Part shown: piece by piece, positions 63,198-64,000 of the stretch
Layout: every line of letters starts with the position of its first letter
Position numbering within the stretch: position 1 is the stretch's first letter
Source: Pararhizobium polonicum
GTDB taxonomy: Bacteria; Pseudomonadota; Alphaproteobacteria; Rhizobiales; Rhizobiaceae
DNA: 64,000 nt
Assembly: GCF_001687365.1 (NCBI RefSeq)
Contig: NZ_LGLV01000017.1
Coordinates: 123,920 to 187,919 of the forward strand
Direction: 5' to 3'
Translations under genes and position numbers: made by a program
The notes under the pieces: generated by a model
Seen by the model: only the letters and a program-made list of their open reading frames with translations
Told to the model about the DNA's origin: nothing
Database searches by the model: none

Positions 63198-63863
63198 TCA
63201 CCCCTCCCGCGCCATCCTCGCCCGCCGGGCCTTTTCCGCCTCTGTCGGTTCCGCCAGCTGGAACGAACCCGTTGTGATCCCTCCATCCCGCAGATAGGTG
63301 CTCATCACGACGCCGGTTGTCGAAACCTGGGTGTCGGTCAGCTTCAGGGCGGTCGGCATCGTGCCCTTGCCGAACAGCCGCTTGCCGGGGCCGAGCACCA
63401 GCGGGAACGTGAGCAGGCTGAACTGGTCGATCAGGTCGGCGGACAAAAGGGTCTGGATGAGGTCGCTTGATCCCTGCAGCAGCAGGAGCGGACCGTCGCC
63501 CTGCTTCAGCTTTTTCACCTCAGCCACGACATCGCCGTCAAGCGCTACCGAATTCTGCCAGGTCAGCGGCGCGGCCGATCGGGTGGCAACATATTTGGTG
63601 ACGGTGTTGAACACCGGGCCGATCGGGTCGTCGGCGCCGACATAGGGCCAGTGCGCGGCAAAAATTTCGTAGGTCTTGCGGCCGAGCAGAAGATCGAAGG
63701 GCCTGTCGAATATCTTGCCCATGACCTCGCCCATTGCCGCGTCCCAGTAGGGAACGGTCCAGCCGCCATGGATGAAGCCGCCCGTCGGGTCTTCCTCCGG
63801 CCCGCCGGGCGCCTGCATGACGCCGTCCAGGCTCAGGAATGTTGCTGCAACGATCGTCCGCAT
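63198..63863 (-). CDS. Dihydrofolate reductase / RibD C-terminal family protein
   Basis: 221 aa. N-terminal MRTIVAATFLSLDGVMQAPGG and later LLLGRKTYEIFAAHW and LLLLQGSSDLIQTLL match the YwjB/RibD-C group of DHFR-like reductases. The substrate is unknown. ATG 63863 has AGGGAGG 6 bases upstream; the ATG at 63869 overlaps that site. The gene is alone between the flagellin gene and the window end. Confidence 0.87.
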   Translation of the reverse strand: MRTIVAATFLSLDGVMQAPGGPEEDPTGGFIHGGWTVPYWDAAMGEVMGKIFDRPFDLLLGRKTYEIFAAHWPYVGADDPIGPVFNTVTKYVATRSAAPLTWQNSVALDGDVVAEVKKLKQGDGPLLLLQGSSDLIQTLLSADLIDQFSLLTFPLVLGPGKRLFGKGTMPTALKLTDTQVSTTGVVMSTYLRDGGITTGSFQLAEPTEAEKARRARMAREG

Positions 63864-63964
63864 CGCCATCCTCCCTTTGCATGCCGGATTCTCCTGGCAG
63901 GGAAGGTGGATCAGATACGCGGCGGGTCAAGGGGGCGGCATTGCGCGAAGAGGGCGGAGGCCCC

Positions 63965-63995
63965 AAAAACAAACCCGCCGATCGGGATCGGCGGG
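63965..63995 (-). terminator. Terminator of a leftward gene beyond the window
   Basis: Arms CCCGCCGATC (63974-63983) and GATCGGCGGG (63986-63995) pair perfectly. The A-rich stretch 63965-63973 reads as a U-tract on the minus strand, so it should end a leftward gene lying just past position 64000. Confidence 0.85.
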
Positions 63996-64000
63996 GGAGG

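Overview
This window looks like a chromosomal segment from a member of the Rhizobiaceae (Rhizobium/Agrobacterium/Allorhizobium type). The evidence is the high G+C content with few terminator T-runs, the gene order ctaD-ctaB-small coxF-like-ctaG-ctaE-DUF983-SURF1-ispH-thrB-rnhA, a CcrM-type GANTC methyltransferase near mutY, smc and ppdK, a rhizobial-type flagellin, and several palindromic intergenic elements of the mosaic kind common in rhizobia. This assignment is by recognition; no search was run.

Layout. 1-8.7 kb: aa3 cytochrome c oxidase structural and assembly genes, followed by isoprenoid (ispH) and threonine (thrB) synthesis and RNase HI. A HigB/HigA-like toxin-antitoxin pair is wedged between ctaE and the DUF983/SURF1 genes. 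8.7-16.6 kb: small stress and redox genes (VOC protein, 1-Cys-looking peroxiredoxin, lone DsbD N-domain, YqgE, CsbD), an MFS transporter divergent from a LysR regulator, a zinc-ribbon metallopeptidase and a PAS-GGDEF protein. 16.8-23.2 kb: a leftward run thrC, M16 processing peptidase, GNAT, and a large membrane PAS-GGDEF-EAL protein. 23.5-30.6 kb: a lipoprotein gene whose last 90 bp recur perfectly 980 bp downstream, with a PIN/RHH toxin-antitoxin cassette between the copies; then a HAD hydrolase, DUF1284, an ArsR regulator divergent from two small dimeric alpha-beta-barrel genes across a perfect operator, a VWA protein and a MntA/HepT pair.

30.6-45.6 kb: largely core genes: ccrM, an RTX-type secreted protein, a HAD phosphatase, mutY, DUF721, a DsbA-like lipoprotein, smc, a three-PAS diguanylate cyclase and ppdK. 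45.6-54.2 kb: a Phd antitoxin whose usual toxin position holds an unrecognised 110-aa gene, an exported hydrolase, small unknowns, DUF1499, a LysR regulator, a leftward cupin-MBL-DCC1-saccharopine dehydrogenase-like run, and tRNA-Gln(TTG). 54.4-61 kb: an AraC-type membrane regulator with a MacAB/LolCDE-like exporter (adaptor, ATPase, two permeases), an orphan HigA antitoxin and a short DnaB-like ATPase. 61-64 kb: a solitary, enlarged flagellin and a DHFR/RibD-like reductase.

Themes. Five toxin-antitoxin-type loci lie in otherwise core chromosome, and at least one shows a clear insertion scar. Palindromic repeat elements sit at many gene boundaries, and one appears to supply the Shine-Dalgarno sequence of smc. 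Three c-di-GMP proteins, one with a degenerate GGDEF motif, lie within about 27 kb. Function calls rest on motifs read by eye; where a start codon was moved from the longest reading frame, the entry says why.
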